NCBI RefSeq assembly: GCF_001570545.1
Contig: NZ_BBXD01000010.1
Location: 124,001 to 188,000 of the forward strand
DNA length: 64,000 nucleotides
Reading direction: 5' to 3'
From: Herbidospora mongoliensis
Lineage (GTDB): Bacteria; Actinomycetota; Actinomycetes; Streptosporangiales; Streptosporangiaceae
The translations under genes were made by a program, and so were the position numbers. The notes beneath the pieces are model-generated. The model saw only the letters and a program-made list of their open reading frames with translations. It made no database searches and was not told where the DNA came from. Of this stretch, positions 11,109-19,521 are shown piece after piece (the first letter of the stretch is position 1; each line of letters opens with the position of its first letter).

Positions 11109-11620
11109 TGCTGAGCTGGGTCCCCGTCGCCGAAGGCGCCGAACTTCTGGCCGAACCGGTGGCGAAGGCCGTACCGGACCTGAAGATCGACCTGAAAGTG
11201 GCCCCCATCGACCCGGATCTGGCCGACACCGCCGCCTTCTGCGAGAAGTACGACATCGCACTGGAAGACTCGGCCAACTGCGTCATCGTGGCCGCCAAGC
11301 GCGGCGGCGAGACCCGCTACGCCGCCGTGATGGTCTTGGCCACCCACCGCGCCGACATCAACGGGATCGTCCGCCGACACCTCGACGCCCGCAAGATCTC
11401 GTTCGCCCCCATGGACGACGCCGTCTCACTGACCGGTATGGAATACGGCGGAATCACCCCGATCGGCCTGCCGGAGGGCTGGCCGGTGCTCGTTGACGAA
11501 AACGTGACCCGCCGCGAGTTCGTCGTCATCGGCAGCGGGCTTCGGCGGTCCAAGCTGGCGCTTTCCGGTAGTGATCTCGTCACCGCCACTCGTGGCGAGG
11601 TGCTCTTGCTCAGTTTGTGA
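11108..11620 (+). CDS. YbaK/ProXp-type aminoacyl-tRNA deacylase domain protein
   Basis: This 170-residue protein starts MLSWVPVAEGAELLAEPV. The core 'CVIVAAKRGGETRYAAVMVLATHRADINGIVRRHLDARKIS' region, with a basic nucleotide-binding patch and a later 'GGITPIGLPEGWPVLVDENV' segment, fits the YbaK/EbsC/ProX-like trans-editing fold that hydrolyses mischarged aminoacyl-tRNA. The ATG shares one base with the amine oxidase stop (TGATG), so it is the last gene of a tightly coupled four-gene set. Substrate specificity is unknown, and the link to amino acid oxidation is inferred from context. Confidence 0.75.
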   Translation: MLSWVPVAEGAELLAEPVAKAVPDLKIDLKVAPIDPDLADTAAFCEKYDIALEDSANCVIVAAKRGGETRYAAVMVLATHRADINGIVRRHLDARKISFAPMDDAVSLTGMEYGGITPIGLPEGWPVLVDENVTRREFVVIGSGLRRSKLALSGSDLVTATRGEVLLLSL

Positions 11621-11726
11621 CCGTAGGGTGGGAAACCGTTGGACCAATCCTGCCGTTGTACAGGGCAGGAATGTGGCCTGATGGTTCACTCATGGGCGGT
11701 GTGTTAGTCGGTATGGTGCTTAAGGC

Positions 11727-14057
11727 ATGAATCAGGACGACCGACTTGGTCCCTACCGACTGCTTCGGCGGCTCGGTGAGGGTGGCATGGGCGTGGTCCA
11801 CCTGGCCCTCGACCCTCACGGCAGGCAGGTGGCCGTCAAGGTGCTGCGCCCGGAGGTCGCCGGTGACGACACCGCGCGCCGCCGGTTGTCCCGTGAGGTC
11901 GAGACGATGCGGCGGGTGCGCAACCCGTACATCGCCGAGGTGCTCGACGCCGACGTGACGGGCCACCGGCCCTACATCGTCACGCGTTACGTCCCCGGCA
12001 AACCCCTCGACGACCTCATCAAACACGACGGTCCGCTGAGCGTCGAAGGGATCCTCAAGGTCGCCTACGGCGTGGCCGACGCGCTGGCCGCCGTCCACGC
12101 GGCCGGGGTCATCCACCGCGACCTGAAGCCGGGCAACGTGCTCATGCTCGACGGCGAGCCGGTGCTGATCGACTTCGGCATCGCCCAGGCCGTCGACTCG
12201 ACGCGGCTGACCCAGACCGGGATGTTCATCGGCACCCCCGGCTACCTGGCCCCCGAGATCATCGAAGGTCACGAGGCGGGCCCCGAGGTCGACGTGCACG
12301 CCTGGGCCGGCACCCTGCTCTACGCCGCGACCGGCCTGCCGCCGTTCGGCAAGGGCACGCTGGAGATGATCTTCTTCAACATCACGTCGGGGAAGGCGAA
12401 CATCGACGCCGCCCCCGCCGTGGTCCAGCCGGTGCTGCGCGCGGCCTTCCACCGTGATCCCTCGCGCCGGCCGCGCGCGGTCGACCTGCGGGAACAGGTG
12501 TCCCGGCTGATGCCGCAGGCACGGCGGCCCCGGGTGCCCGACGAGATCACGACGGTCCCCAACATCGACGACCAGACCGGGCAGCCGATCCGCGTCCTGG
12601 GCGTCGACGGCCCGCCGCCGACGCCGCGGCCCCCGTCGACCGACCAGGTCAACCAGCCGGTGGCCGGGCCGAAGGCGAACCCGCTGATCACCCCGGTCGT
12701 GCGCCGCCAGCCGTCGCAGGAGGAGTACGTCTCCCTCCTCAACGACACCCCGTTCGCGGGCCACCAGGGCCCGGCCGAACCGCTCCCGACGAGCGACGTG
12801 CGGCCGACCATGCCCGGCTATCCGAGCCGGCCCAATCCGCCCTACCCGGGCACCGGCCCGCAGCAGGGCGGCAACCGCCCGGCCCAGACGGGCCAGGGGA
12901 CCGGACCTTCCGGCTATGCGGGACAGCCCGGCACCGGACAGCCCGGCACCGGACAGAATCCGGGCCTCGCCGAGCCGACCGCGCCGCGTCAGGCGGTCAA
13001 CCCCTCCGGCCCCGGGCACATGCCCGGCCGGGGCGGCGGCGACCCGTTCCCCACGGTCCGGGTCACCGGCGACGACCTGCGCAGGGCCGGTCTCTCCGGG
13101 GAGAGCGACATCCCCACCCGGCTGCCGGGCGAGCAGCGCGGCTGGAACGACGGCGACATGCCGACGCGCCGCGCCGGTGAGGGCGGCTGGAACCAGCCAC
13201 GCGACGGCGACCTGCCGACCCGGCGGGTCTCGCCCGAGGAACTGCGCCAGTCCCAGCAACACCCACAGCAGAATCCCCAGCAGAACCCGCAGCAGAATCC
13301 GCAGCCGGGGTTCTTCACCCAGCCCGCGGAGCACTACGAGCGCACCCCGCAGGTCCACCAGCCCAAGCCGGCGCCGTTCCTGGAGACGCTGCGCGTCCCG
13401 CCGCCCCCGCCGCTGCACAACCCGGGCGCGCGTCCGGGCGCCATGCTGCAGCGTTCCCGGGCCTACGGCGTGGCGAGCGTCCTCATGCAGGTCGCGCTGA
13501 TCGGCGGCGCGGCCATCGCGCCGACGCTGGCGGCGCTGCTGATCATCCCGAGCGTCATCCTCTTCCGTGCCGCCGACATCGCGCAGCCGCAGCTCAACGG
13601 CAAGCGTCAGGTCAGCGCGGCGGCGGGCGACGTGCTCCGGGTGCTCAGCGAGCCCGCCGCGCTGGTCAAGTCGGCCGGGGCGACGATCGGGCTCATCTTC
13701 TACGGACTCATTCTCGGCATTCCCGTCACGCTGCTGCTGACGGTGCTCACCAAGATGGACATTCCCGCCACACTCGGCTGGGGCGTCGCGGTCGCCCTCT
13801 GGACGATCTGTGCCGGCCCGGCTGTCGAGGCCCCCACCCGCCAGGTACGACGTACGCTGGCATCGCTGTTCCCCACCAGGACCATGGCGATCGGGATCGC
13901 CGCCATCGTGGGAGTGGTGGCGGTGGTCCTCGGGGGAGTGGCGCTGTTGTCGCTCAGTTCTGACAACCACACGGCGGGTCTGATCTGGGGCTTCGACCTG
14001 CAGACGCTGACGGAGCGACTGTCGGAACTAAGGGAATCAGGACCAGGGGGGTCATAG
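11727..14057 (+). CDS. Membrane-anchored Ser/Thr protein kinase 1
   Basis: This 776-residue protein has a Hanks-type kinase domain at about residues 8-260: Gly-rich loop 'LGEGGMGVV', 'VAVKVL' Lys, catalytic 'VIHRDLKPGNV', 'DFGIA' and 'GTPGYLAPE'. A long Pro/Gly/Gln-rich linker (about 265-570) includes short repeats 'GQPGT' and 'QQNP' and several 'PTR' threonine motifs. About four hydrophobic helices follow from residue 578. No extracellular sensor domain such as PASTA is visible. The stop abuts the GTG of the next kinase. It probably phosphorylates itself and cytoplasmic targets; partners are unknown. Confidence 0.92.
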   Translation: MNQDDRLGPYRLLRRLGEGGMGVVHLALDPHGRQVAVKVLRPEVAGDDTARRRLSREVETMRRVRNPYIAEVLDADVTGHRPYIVTRYVPGKPLDDLIKHDGPLSVEGILKVAYGVADALAAVHAAGVIHRDLKPGNVLMLDGEPVLIDFGIAQAVDSTRLTQTGMFIGTPGYLAPEIIEGHEAGPEVDVHAWAGTLLYAATGLPPFGKGTLEMIFFNITSGKANIDAAPAVVQPVLRAAFHRDPSRRPRAVDLREQVSRLMPQARRPRVPDEITTVPNIDDQTGQPIRVLGVDGPPPTPRPPSTDQVNQPVAGPKANPLITPVVRRQPSQEEYVSLLNDTPFAGHQGPAEPLPTSDVRPTMPGYPSRPNPPYPGTGPQQGGNRPAQTGQGTGPSGYAGQPGTGQPGTGQNPGLAEPTAPRQAVNPSGPGHMPGRGGGDPFPTVRVTGDDLRRAGLSGESDIPTRLPGEQRGWNDGDMPTRRAGEGGWNQPRDGDLPTRRVSPEELRQSQQHPQQNPQQNPQQNPQPGFFTQPAEHYERTPQVHQPKPAPFLETLRVPPPPPLHNPGARPGAMLQRSRAYGVASVLMQVALIGGAAIAPTLAALLIIPSVILFRAADIAQPQLNGKRQVSAAAGDVLRVLSEPAALVKSAGATIGLIFYGLILGIPVTLLLTVLTKMDIPATLGWGVAVALWTICAGPAVEAPTRQVRRTLASLFPTRTMAIGIAAIVGVVAVVLGGVALLSLSSDNHTAGLIWGFDLQTLTERLSELRESGPGGS

Positions 14058-16043
14058 GTGGCCGCAACGGAAGCACCGGAGAGGATCGGTCCCTACCGAT
14101 TGCTCCGGCGTCTTGGCGAAGGCGGAATGGGTGTCGTCCATCTGGGACTCGACTCCGACGACCGCCAAGTCGCCGTCAAAGTCCTCCACCCGCACGTCGC
14201 CTCCGACCTGAAGGCGCGCGATCGCCTCACCCGTGAGGTCGAGACGATGCGCCGGGTGCGCAACAACCGGGTCGCCGCGGTGCTCGACGCCGACCTGACG
14301 GGCGCCACGCCCTACATCGTGACCCGGTTCGCGCCGGGCCGCACGCTCGAGCAACGGGTGCTGGAAGACGGCCCCCTGAAGGGCGCCGAGCTCACCAAGC
14401 TGGCCCGGGGGCTGTGCGAGGCGCTGGTGGCCATCCACCACGCCGACGTCATCCACCGCGACCTCAAACCGGCCAACGTGATGCTCGTCGACGACGGTTC
14501 GGGCATGTTCGAGCCGCTGGTCATCGACTTCGGCATCGCCCACCTGGTGAACGCCACCCGGCTGACCCAGACGGGCATGTTCGTCGGCACCCCCGGCTAC
14601 CTCGCTCCGGAGATCATCCGTGACAGCGAGATCACCCAGGCCGCCGACGTGCACGCGCTGGCCGCGACCGTGTTCTTCGCCGCGACCGGCAAGCCGCCGT
14701 TCGGCTCGGGCACGTTCGAGTCGGTCTGTTACAACATCCTGGAGGGCAAGGCCCAGGTCGACACCGCGCCCGCGTTCCTGCGCGGCTGGCTGCGGCTCGC
14801 CCTGGCGACCGACTCGCAGTCCCGCCCCACGGCCGGGTCGCTGCTGAAGCTCTCGCGCGCCCTCGACCCGTCGGTGACGGTGTTCAAGGAGGGCGGCACC
14901 GCCGTCCAGCGGAACCAGTCGGCCGACGGCACCCGCGTGCTCTCCGACGGGACCCGCGTGCTGGCCGACGGCACCAGGGTTCTCAACGACGGGACCCGGG
15001 TGCTGACCGACGGCACCCGCGTCCTCGGCGACGGCACCCGCGTGCAGATCGACGGCACCCGTGTGCTCGACGACGTGCCCTCGGCCCGGCGGAGCGAGAC
15101 ATACTCCGACCTGCTGCCGCCGGTCAACTACGTCGCGCCCGAGCGGGAGCCCCGGCCGCAGAAGCCGTCGAAGCAGCGGCGGTCGGGCGGGTCCCAGCAG
15201 CCACCGCCCTACGTGCCGCCCTATCAGCCCGCGCCGCAGTTCGCGCCGCCGCCCTACGCCGACCAGAGGGTGGCCGGTCACCCGGCGCCCCAGCAGATGC
15301 GGCCGGCGCCGGTGGCCCCGCCACAGGCGAGGCCACCGGCCTATCAACCGCCGCCGCAGCCCCAGCAGGACCGGCCGCGCTACAAGACCAGCCACCCCGT
15401 CATGGCGGGGCTGATGCTGGCGGTGCTGGTCGGCGCGGCGTGCCTGCTGCCGGTGATGGTGAGCCTGTTCGCGATCGTGCTGGTGCTGTGCCTGCGGGTG
15501 GGCAACTCGCTGCTGGGCGACGTGAGCGAGCGCCGCTCGATCCGGGGCGCCAGTGGCTCCGACCCGATGCGGGCGGTGCTCGGCACCCCGTGGGCGCTGC
15601 TCAAGGCGGTGCTGGCGACCCTGGTCCACGTCCCGCTGGGCATCCTGTTCGGCATCTGCGTGTGGGGTGCGTTCCGCTACCTGGGCGGCATGACGACCAA
15701 CGACGCGGCGGCCTACGCGGCGGCGGCGTTCGTCGGCGGGCTGTTCCTGCTGCCGGGTGGGCGCAAGCCCAGGCAGGCGGTGCAGCGCGCGCTCGCGGGC
15801 GTCATCCGCAGCCCCGGCGCCGGCATGGTGATCACCCTGGTGTTCGGCACGCTGGCGTTCTTCATCGTGATGACCGCGCTGTCGGCCGAGGCGGTCTGGA
15901 CGCCGTGGCGGCCGCCGTCGGCGGTGATCGACGACCTCGTCGCCAGTCTCGGCAAGGGACAGGACACGGCAGTCAACCTGATCACCGGCCTGTTCGAAGA
16001 CCTGATGAGTCAGATCGGACTGGGATTCCTCGTCGGGAAGTGA
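14058..16043 (+). CDS. Membrane-anchored Ser/Thr protein kinase 2 with DGTRVL heptad repeats
   Basis: This 661-residue protein starts at a GTG directly after the previous stop codon, so the two kinases are co-translated. The kinase domain (about 10-275) keeps 'LGEGGMGVV', 'VIHRDLKPANV', 'DFGIA' and 'GTPGYLAPE' and is closely related to its neighbours. Seven tandem heptads of the form DGTRVLx fill residues 290-338. A Pro/Gln-rich linker follows, then four or five membrane segments from about residue 444. One threonine per heptad makes this a candidate multi-site phosphorylation segment, which is inference. No sensor domain is visible. Confidence 0.92.
   Translation: MAATEAPERIGPYRLLRRLGEGGMGVVHLGLDSDDRQVAVKVLHPHVASDLKARDRLTREVETMRRVRNNRVAAVLDADLTGATPYIVTRFAPGRTLEQRVLEDGPLKGAELTKLARGLCEALVAIHHADVIHRDLKPANVMLVDDGSGMFEPLVIDFGIAHLVNATRLTQTGMFVGTPGYLAPEIIRDSEITQAADVHALAATVFFAATGKPPFGSGTFESVCYNILEGKAQVDTAPAFLRGWLRLALATDSQSRPTAGSLLKLSRALDPSVTVFKEGGTAVQRNQSADGTRVLSDGTRVLADGTRVLNDGTRVLTDGTRVLGDGTRVQIDGTRVLDDVPSARRSETYSDLLPPVNYVAPEREPRPQKPSKQRRSGGSQQPPPYVPPYQPAPQFAPPPYADQRVAGHPAPQQMRPAPVAPPQARPPAYQPPPQPQQDRPRYKTSHPVMAGLMLAVLVGAACLLPVMVSLFAIVLVLCLRVGNSLLGDVSERRSIRGASGSDPMRAVLGTPWALLKAVLATLVHVPLGILFGICVWGAFRYLGGMTTNDAAAYAAAAFVGGLFLLPGGRKPRQAVQRALAGVIRSPGAGMVITLVFGTLAFFIVMTALSAEAVWTPWRPPSAVIDDLVASLGKGQDTAVNLITGLFEDLMSQIGLGFLVGK
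14925..15071 (+). repeat. Seven tandem 21-bp units encoding DGTRVLx heptads
   Basis: The 147-base segment consists of seven in-frame 21-bp units encoding DGTRVL plus a variable residue (S, A, N, T, G, then I with VQ in place of VL, then D). The units differ at synonymous positions, so they are not a recent slippage expansion and appear to be kept at protein level. Confidence 0.95.
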
Positions 16044-16096
16044 GCCGGTGCCCCCGACGGGGCACCATGACTTGTGAACCCTGAAGGGAGCAGCCG

Positions 16097-17305
16097 GTGG
16101 AGTCGAGCGTCTCTAACGCCGGTCCTTACCGGCTGCTCTCCCCGTTGGGGAAGGGCGGGTTCGGCGAGGTCCATCTGGCGCTCGACGCCGAGGGCCGGAC
16201 CGTCGCGGTGAAGGTGCTGCACCCCCACATCGCCGGCGACGCCTCCGCCATCACCCGGCTGTCGCGTGAGGTCGAGACGATGCTGCGGGTCCGCGGGCCG
16301 CACATCGCCGAGGTCCTCGACGTGTCGCTCGAAGGCGACCGGCCCTACATCGTCACCCGCTACGTCCCGGGCCGGGCCCTGTCGACGATCGTCGCCGAGG
16401 GCGCGATCAAAGACGACGCCGAGCTGCTGCGCCTCGCCCGGGGCCTGGCCGAGGCGCTGACCGCGATCCACGACGCGGGGATCGTCCACCGCGATCTGAA
16501 ACCGGCCAACGTGATGCTGGCCGACGGCGAGCCGTTCCTCATCGACTTCGGCATCGCCTCCGCGCTCGACCTGGTCTCGGTGACCGACACCGGCGCGGTC
16601 GTCGGCACCCCCGGCTACCTGGCCCCCGAGGTCCTCGAAGGAGGCGACGCCGGGCCGCCCGCCGACGTGTTCGCCTTCGCGGCGACGCTCGCCTACGCAG
16701 CCACCGGCCGTTCCGTCTACGGCCAGGGGCCCGCGCCCGCGGTCGCCTACCGGGTGGTCCACCACGAGCCCGACCTGTCGGGCGTGCCGTCGTGGCTGGC
16801 CCCGATCCTGCGCGACGCCCTCGCGACCGACCCGGCGGCCCGTCCGACCGCCGGTCAGCTACTGGCCCGCCTGGGCGCACAACGACCTGTTCCCGTCACC
16901 ACAAGTGTTCACCGTGAAGAAGAGACCACCGAGTGGAAGCCGGGGGCGCCGCCGCCCGAGCCCCGCTCGCCGGCCGAGATCGCCCGCGCCCGCCGCGCCG
17001 ACGTGGTGCGCCGCCGCTGGGTGATCGGCACCTGCGCCATCGTCGGCCTGCTCGCCGCCACCGGCCGCGAGCACGTCCCCGAGGCCTCTCTCCTCCTTCT
17101 CGTCGTGTACGGTCTGGCGCTCCTCATCGACGCCATGTTCGGCCTGGCGGCCAAGGCGAAGGGTCGCGTCATCCTCGACCTGTCGGCCATCGCCGGATCG
17201 ATCGTGCTGTGGTGGGTGCTGAGCACGTTCTTCAGTACGTTTATCCTGCTGCTGGCCGTCGGCGCCCTCTTCTTCGCGCTCGGCCTGCTGGCGTTGGCCG
17301 GCTGA
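16097..17305 (+). CDS. Membrane-anchored Ser/Thr protein kinase 3
   Basis: This 402-residue kinase starts with GTG at 16097, preceded by GAAGGGAG at an acceptable spacing. The kinase domain (about 10-265) has 'LGKGGFGEV', 'VAVKVL', 'IVHRDLKPANV', 'DFGIA' and 'GTPGYLAPE'. The linker is much shorter than in the two upstream kinases and lacks their repeats. About four hydrophobic helices make up the C-terminus from residue 315. It lies 53 bases after kinase 2 in the same direction. The three kinases look like local duplicates that have diverged mainly in the linker. Confidence 0.92.
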   Translation: MESSVSNAGPYRLLSPLGKGGFGEVHLALDAEGRTVAVKVLHPHIAGDASAITRLSREVETMLRVRGPHIAEVLDVSLEGDRPYIVTRYVPGRALSTIVAEGAIKDDAELLRLARGLAEALTAIHDAGIVHRDLKPANVMLADGEPFLIDFGIASALDLVSVTDTGAVVGTPGYLAPEVLEGGDAGPPADVFAFAATLAYAATGRSVYGQGPAPAVAYRVVHHEPDLSGVPSWLAPILRDALATDPAARPTAGQLLARLGAQRPVPVTTSVHREEETTEWKPGAPPPEPRSPAEIARARRADVVRRRWVIGTCAIVGLLAATGREHVPEASLLLLVVYGLALLIDAMFGLAAKAKGRVILDLSAIAGSIVLWWVLSTFFSTFILLLAVGALFFALGLLALAG

Positions 17306-17459
17306 CCGCCCCCCGCGCGCCACCTCCAGAACATAGTTCGGTATGGTGATGACAAGTGCCCCATACGCGGGGTTTGTGAGTAAGCTACTGGCGGGTAACA
17401 AATAGTCAGTCGTCCATTGCGGCGCGAGCCGTCTGAGTACGGGAGGTCGGCCACCGGCC
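17306..17459 (+). promoter_or_regulatory. Probable etfBA promoter region
   Basis: This 154-base gap between kinase 3 and etfB contains the string GTGAGTAAGCTACTGGCGGGTAAC at about 17375-17398, whose TAAGCT could act as a -10 hexamer. A Shine-Dalgarno-like GGGAGG precedes the etfB ATG by about 15 bases. The promoter call is tentative. Confidence 0.35.
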
Positions 17460-18242
17460 ATGAACATCGTCGTCTGCGTGAAGCAGGTTCCCGACACCGC
17501 GACCGAGCGCAAGCTCAGGTCCGATGACAGCACGCTCGACCGCAGCGCCAACGGGGTCATCAACGAGCTCTGCGAATACGCGGTCGAGGATGCCCTCAAG
17601 CTGAAAGAGGCCTACGGCGGCGAGGTGACGGTCCTCACCATGGGGCCCGACCAGGCCACCGACGCGATCCGCAAGGCTCTCGCCATGGGCGCCGACAAGG
17701 CCGTCCACCTGTCCGACGAGGCGCTGCACGGCTCCGACGCCCTGTCGACCTCCTACGCGCTGTCGCAGGCGCTCAAGAAGATCGGCTTCGACGTCGTCAT
17801 CCTGGGCTCCGAGTCGACCGACGCGCGGACCGGCATGCTGGCCGCGATGCTCGCCGAGCGCCTGGGCGTCCCCCAGCTGACGCTCGCCAGCAAGATCGAG
17901 GTCGACGGCTCCGCGATCTCCATCCACCGGCAGACCGACTACGGCTACGACAAGGTCGAGGCCACGCTGCCGGCCGTCGTGTCGGTCGTCGAGAAGCCCG
18001 ACCCCTTCAAGCCGCGCTACCCGTCCTTCAAGGGCATCATGGCGGCCAAGAAGAAGCCGATCGAGAAGCTCGGCATCGCCGACGCCGAGATCGACCCCGC
18101 CCAGATCGGCCTCGCCGCCGCCTGGAGCGTGGTGTCCGACTTCACGACCGCGCCCCCGCGCGGCAAGGGCGTCGTGGTCAACGACGAGGGCGACGGCGGC
18201 ACCAAGGCGGCCGAGTTCCTCGTGTCGAAGAAATTCATCTAA
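17460..18242 (+). CDS. etfB: Electron transfer flavoprotein beta subunit
   Basis: This 260-residue protein starts MNIVVCVKQVPDTATERKL, the standard EtfB N-terminus. 'CEYAVEDALKLKE', 'TMGPDQATDAIRKALAMGADKAVHLSD' and 'GSESTDARTGMLAAMLAERLG' are characteristic of the AMP-binding ETF beta fold. With EtfA it forms the FAD heterodimer that carries electrons from acyl-CoA and related dehydrogenases to the quinone pool. It is followed by etfA after 12 bases that hold an AAGGGAGG ribosome-binding site. Confidence 0.95.
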   Translation: MNIVVCVKQVPDTATERKLRSDDSTLDRSANGVINELCEYAVEDALKLKEAYGGEVTVLTMGPDQATDAIRKALAMGADKAVHLSDEALHGSDALSTSYALSQALKKIGFDVVILGSESTDARTGMLAAMLAERLGVPQLTLASKIEVDGSAISIHRQTDYGYDKVEATLPAVVSVVEKPDPFKPRYPSFKGIMAAKKKPIEKLGIADAEIDPAQIGLAAAWSVVSDFTTAPPRGKGVVVNDEGDGGTKAAEFLVSKKFI

Positions 18243-18254
18243 GGGAGGGCTGAC

Positions 18255-19202
18255 ATGGCAGAGATCCTGGTGCTCGTCGAACAGATCGACGGCGAGATCA
18301 AGAAGGTCACCCTCGAACTCCTCACCCTGGCCCGCTCGCTCGGCGAGCCGTCGGCCGTGTGGGCCGGTCCCGGCTACTCCGAGACCGCCAAGGCCCGCCT
18401 GTCGGAATACGGCGCCGAGAAGATCTACGTCGCCGACTCGGCCGACATCGCCGACTACCTGGTGGCCCCCAAGGCCGAACTGCTGGCCTCACTGGTCGGC
18501 AGCCGGTCCCCGGCGGCGGTCCTAGTGGCCTCGACCACCGAGGGCAAAGAGGTCGCGGGCCGCCTGGCCATCAAGACCGACAGCGGCGTCATCACCGACG
18601 CGGTCGGCGTGGCCGAGGGCTTCGTGGCCGAACAGCCCATCTTCGGCGGCGGCGTGATCGTCCACAGCAAGGTCGCCAAGGGCACCCCGATCATCGCGCT
18701 GCGCCCCAACTCGACCCAGCCGGTCGCCACCGCCGGCGCGGGCACCGAGGAGAAGGTCGACGTCGCGCTCACCGACGCCGCCCGCGCCGCCCGCGTGGTC
18801 GAACGCGTCAAGGAGAAGTCGAGCTCCCGCCCCGAACTCACCGAGGCCGCCATCGTGGTCTCCGGCGGGCGTGGCGTCGGCGCCGACTTCTCGATCATCG
18901 AGCAGCTCGCCGACTCGCTCGGCGCGGCCGTCGGCGCCTCGCGGGCCGTGACGGACTCGGGCTGGTATCCGCACGAGTTCCAGGTCGGCCAGACCGGCAA
19001 GACCGTGGCCCCGCAGCTCTACATCGCGGCGGGCATCTCGGGGGCGATCCAGCACCGGGCGGGCATGCAGACGGCCAAGACCATCGTGGTCGTCAACAAG
19101 GACGCCCAGGCCCCGATCTGGGAGATCGCCGACTTCGGCGTGGTGGGCGACCTGCACAAGGTCGTACCGCAGCTGATCGACGAGATCACCAAGCGCAAGT
19201 AG
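18255..19202 (+). CDS. etfA: Electron transfer flavoprotein alpha subunit
   Basis: This 315-residue protein starts MAEILVLVEQIDGEIKKVTLE. The C-terminal FAD domain is clear: 'IVVSGGRGVGADFSIIEQLADSLGAAVGASRAVTDSGW', 'QVGQTGKTVAPQLYIAAGISGAIQHRAGM' and 'ADFGVVGDL'. It partners EtfB, encoded 12 bases upstream. The operon ends at a strong hairpin terminator at 19216-19245. Confidence 0.95.
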   Translation: MAEILVLVEQIDGEIKKVTLELLTLARSLGEPSAVWAGPGYSETAKARLSEYGAEKIYVADSADIADYLVAPKAELLASLVGSRSPAAVLVASTTEGKEVAGRLAIKTDSGVITDAVGVAEGFVAEQPIFGGGVIVHSKVAKGTPIIALRPNSTQPVATAGAGTEEKVDVALTDAARAARVVERVKEKSSSRPELTEAAIVVSGGRGVGADFSIIEQLADSLGAAVGASRAVTDSGWYPHEFQVGQTGKTVAPQLYIAAGISGAIQHRAGMQTAKTIVVVNKDAQAPIWEIADFGVVGDLHKVVPQLIDEITKRK

Positions 19203-19215
19203 TCAGCGAACCTGA

Positions 19216-19247
19216 GAGGGCGCCGGGCCTCGGCCCGGCGCCCTCTT
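19216..19247 (+). terminator. etfBA terminator
   Basis: GAGGGCGCCGGGC (19216-19228) and GCCCGGCGCCCTC (19233-19245) form a perfect 13-bp stem with a 4-base loop, followed by TT. It lies 14 bases after the etfA stop. Confidence 0.9.
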
Positions 19248-19377
19248 CGATGTGCGCGCCTGGGGCTGCGGTGTCGGCGGAACCGCCGGCGGACGGGAGC
19301 TCATTCTCTCCTCGTGGTCACTGTCCGCTACGTGAACGGCGGGTTTCCGGGTGTTGTCCGGCGGGAAGACCGTTTCA

Positions 19378-19441
19378 GGTCGCCCTTACGGCCCGGGCCG
19401 TAACGGGCGACCACCAATTCCCCGTGGTGGAGTCGCTTTTT
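19378..19441 (+). promoter_or_regulatory. Overlapping alternative hairpins upstream of the cysteine desulfurase gene
   Basis: A 15-bp inverted repeat with one bulged base spans 19378-19412 (left arm GGTCGCCCTTACGGCC). Its last bases, GCGACC at 19407-19412, also form the 5' arm of a second hairpin, GCGACCACCA/TGGTGG-AG-TCGC (19407-19436), which is followed by TTTTT (19437-19441). The two stems cannot form together. This is the shape of a transcription attenuator or of a terminator preceded by an antiterminator. It lies about 80 bases before the gene. No known riboswitch class was recognised, and the orientation of control is inferred. Confidence 0.45.
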
Positions 19442-19521
19442 GTGGGGCGGATTCACAGCGCGAGTCACGGCCGGCCCACGGCCGTCCGCATCTCGCTTCT
19501 CACTGCGGATACGCTTGTTCG

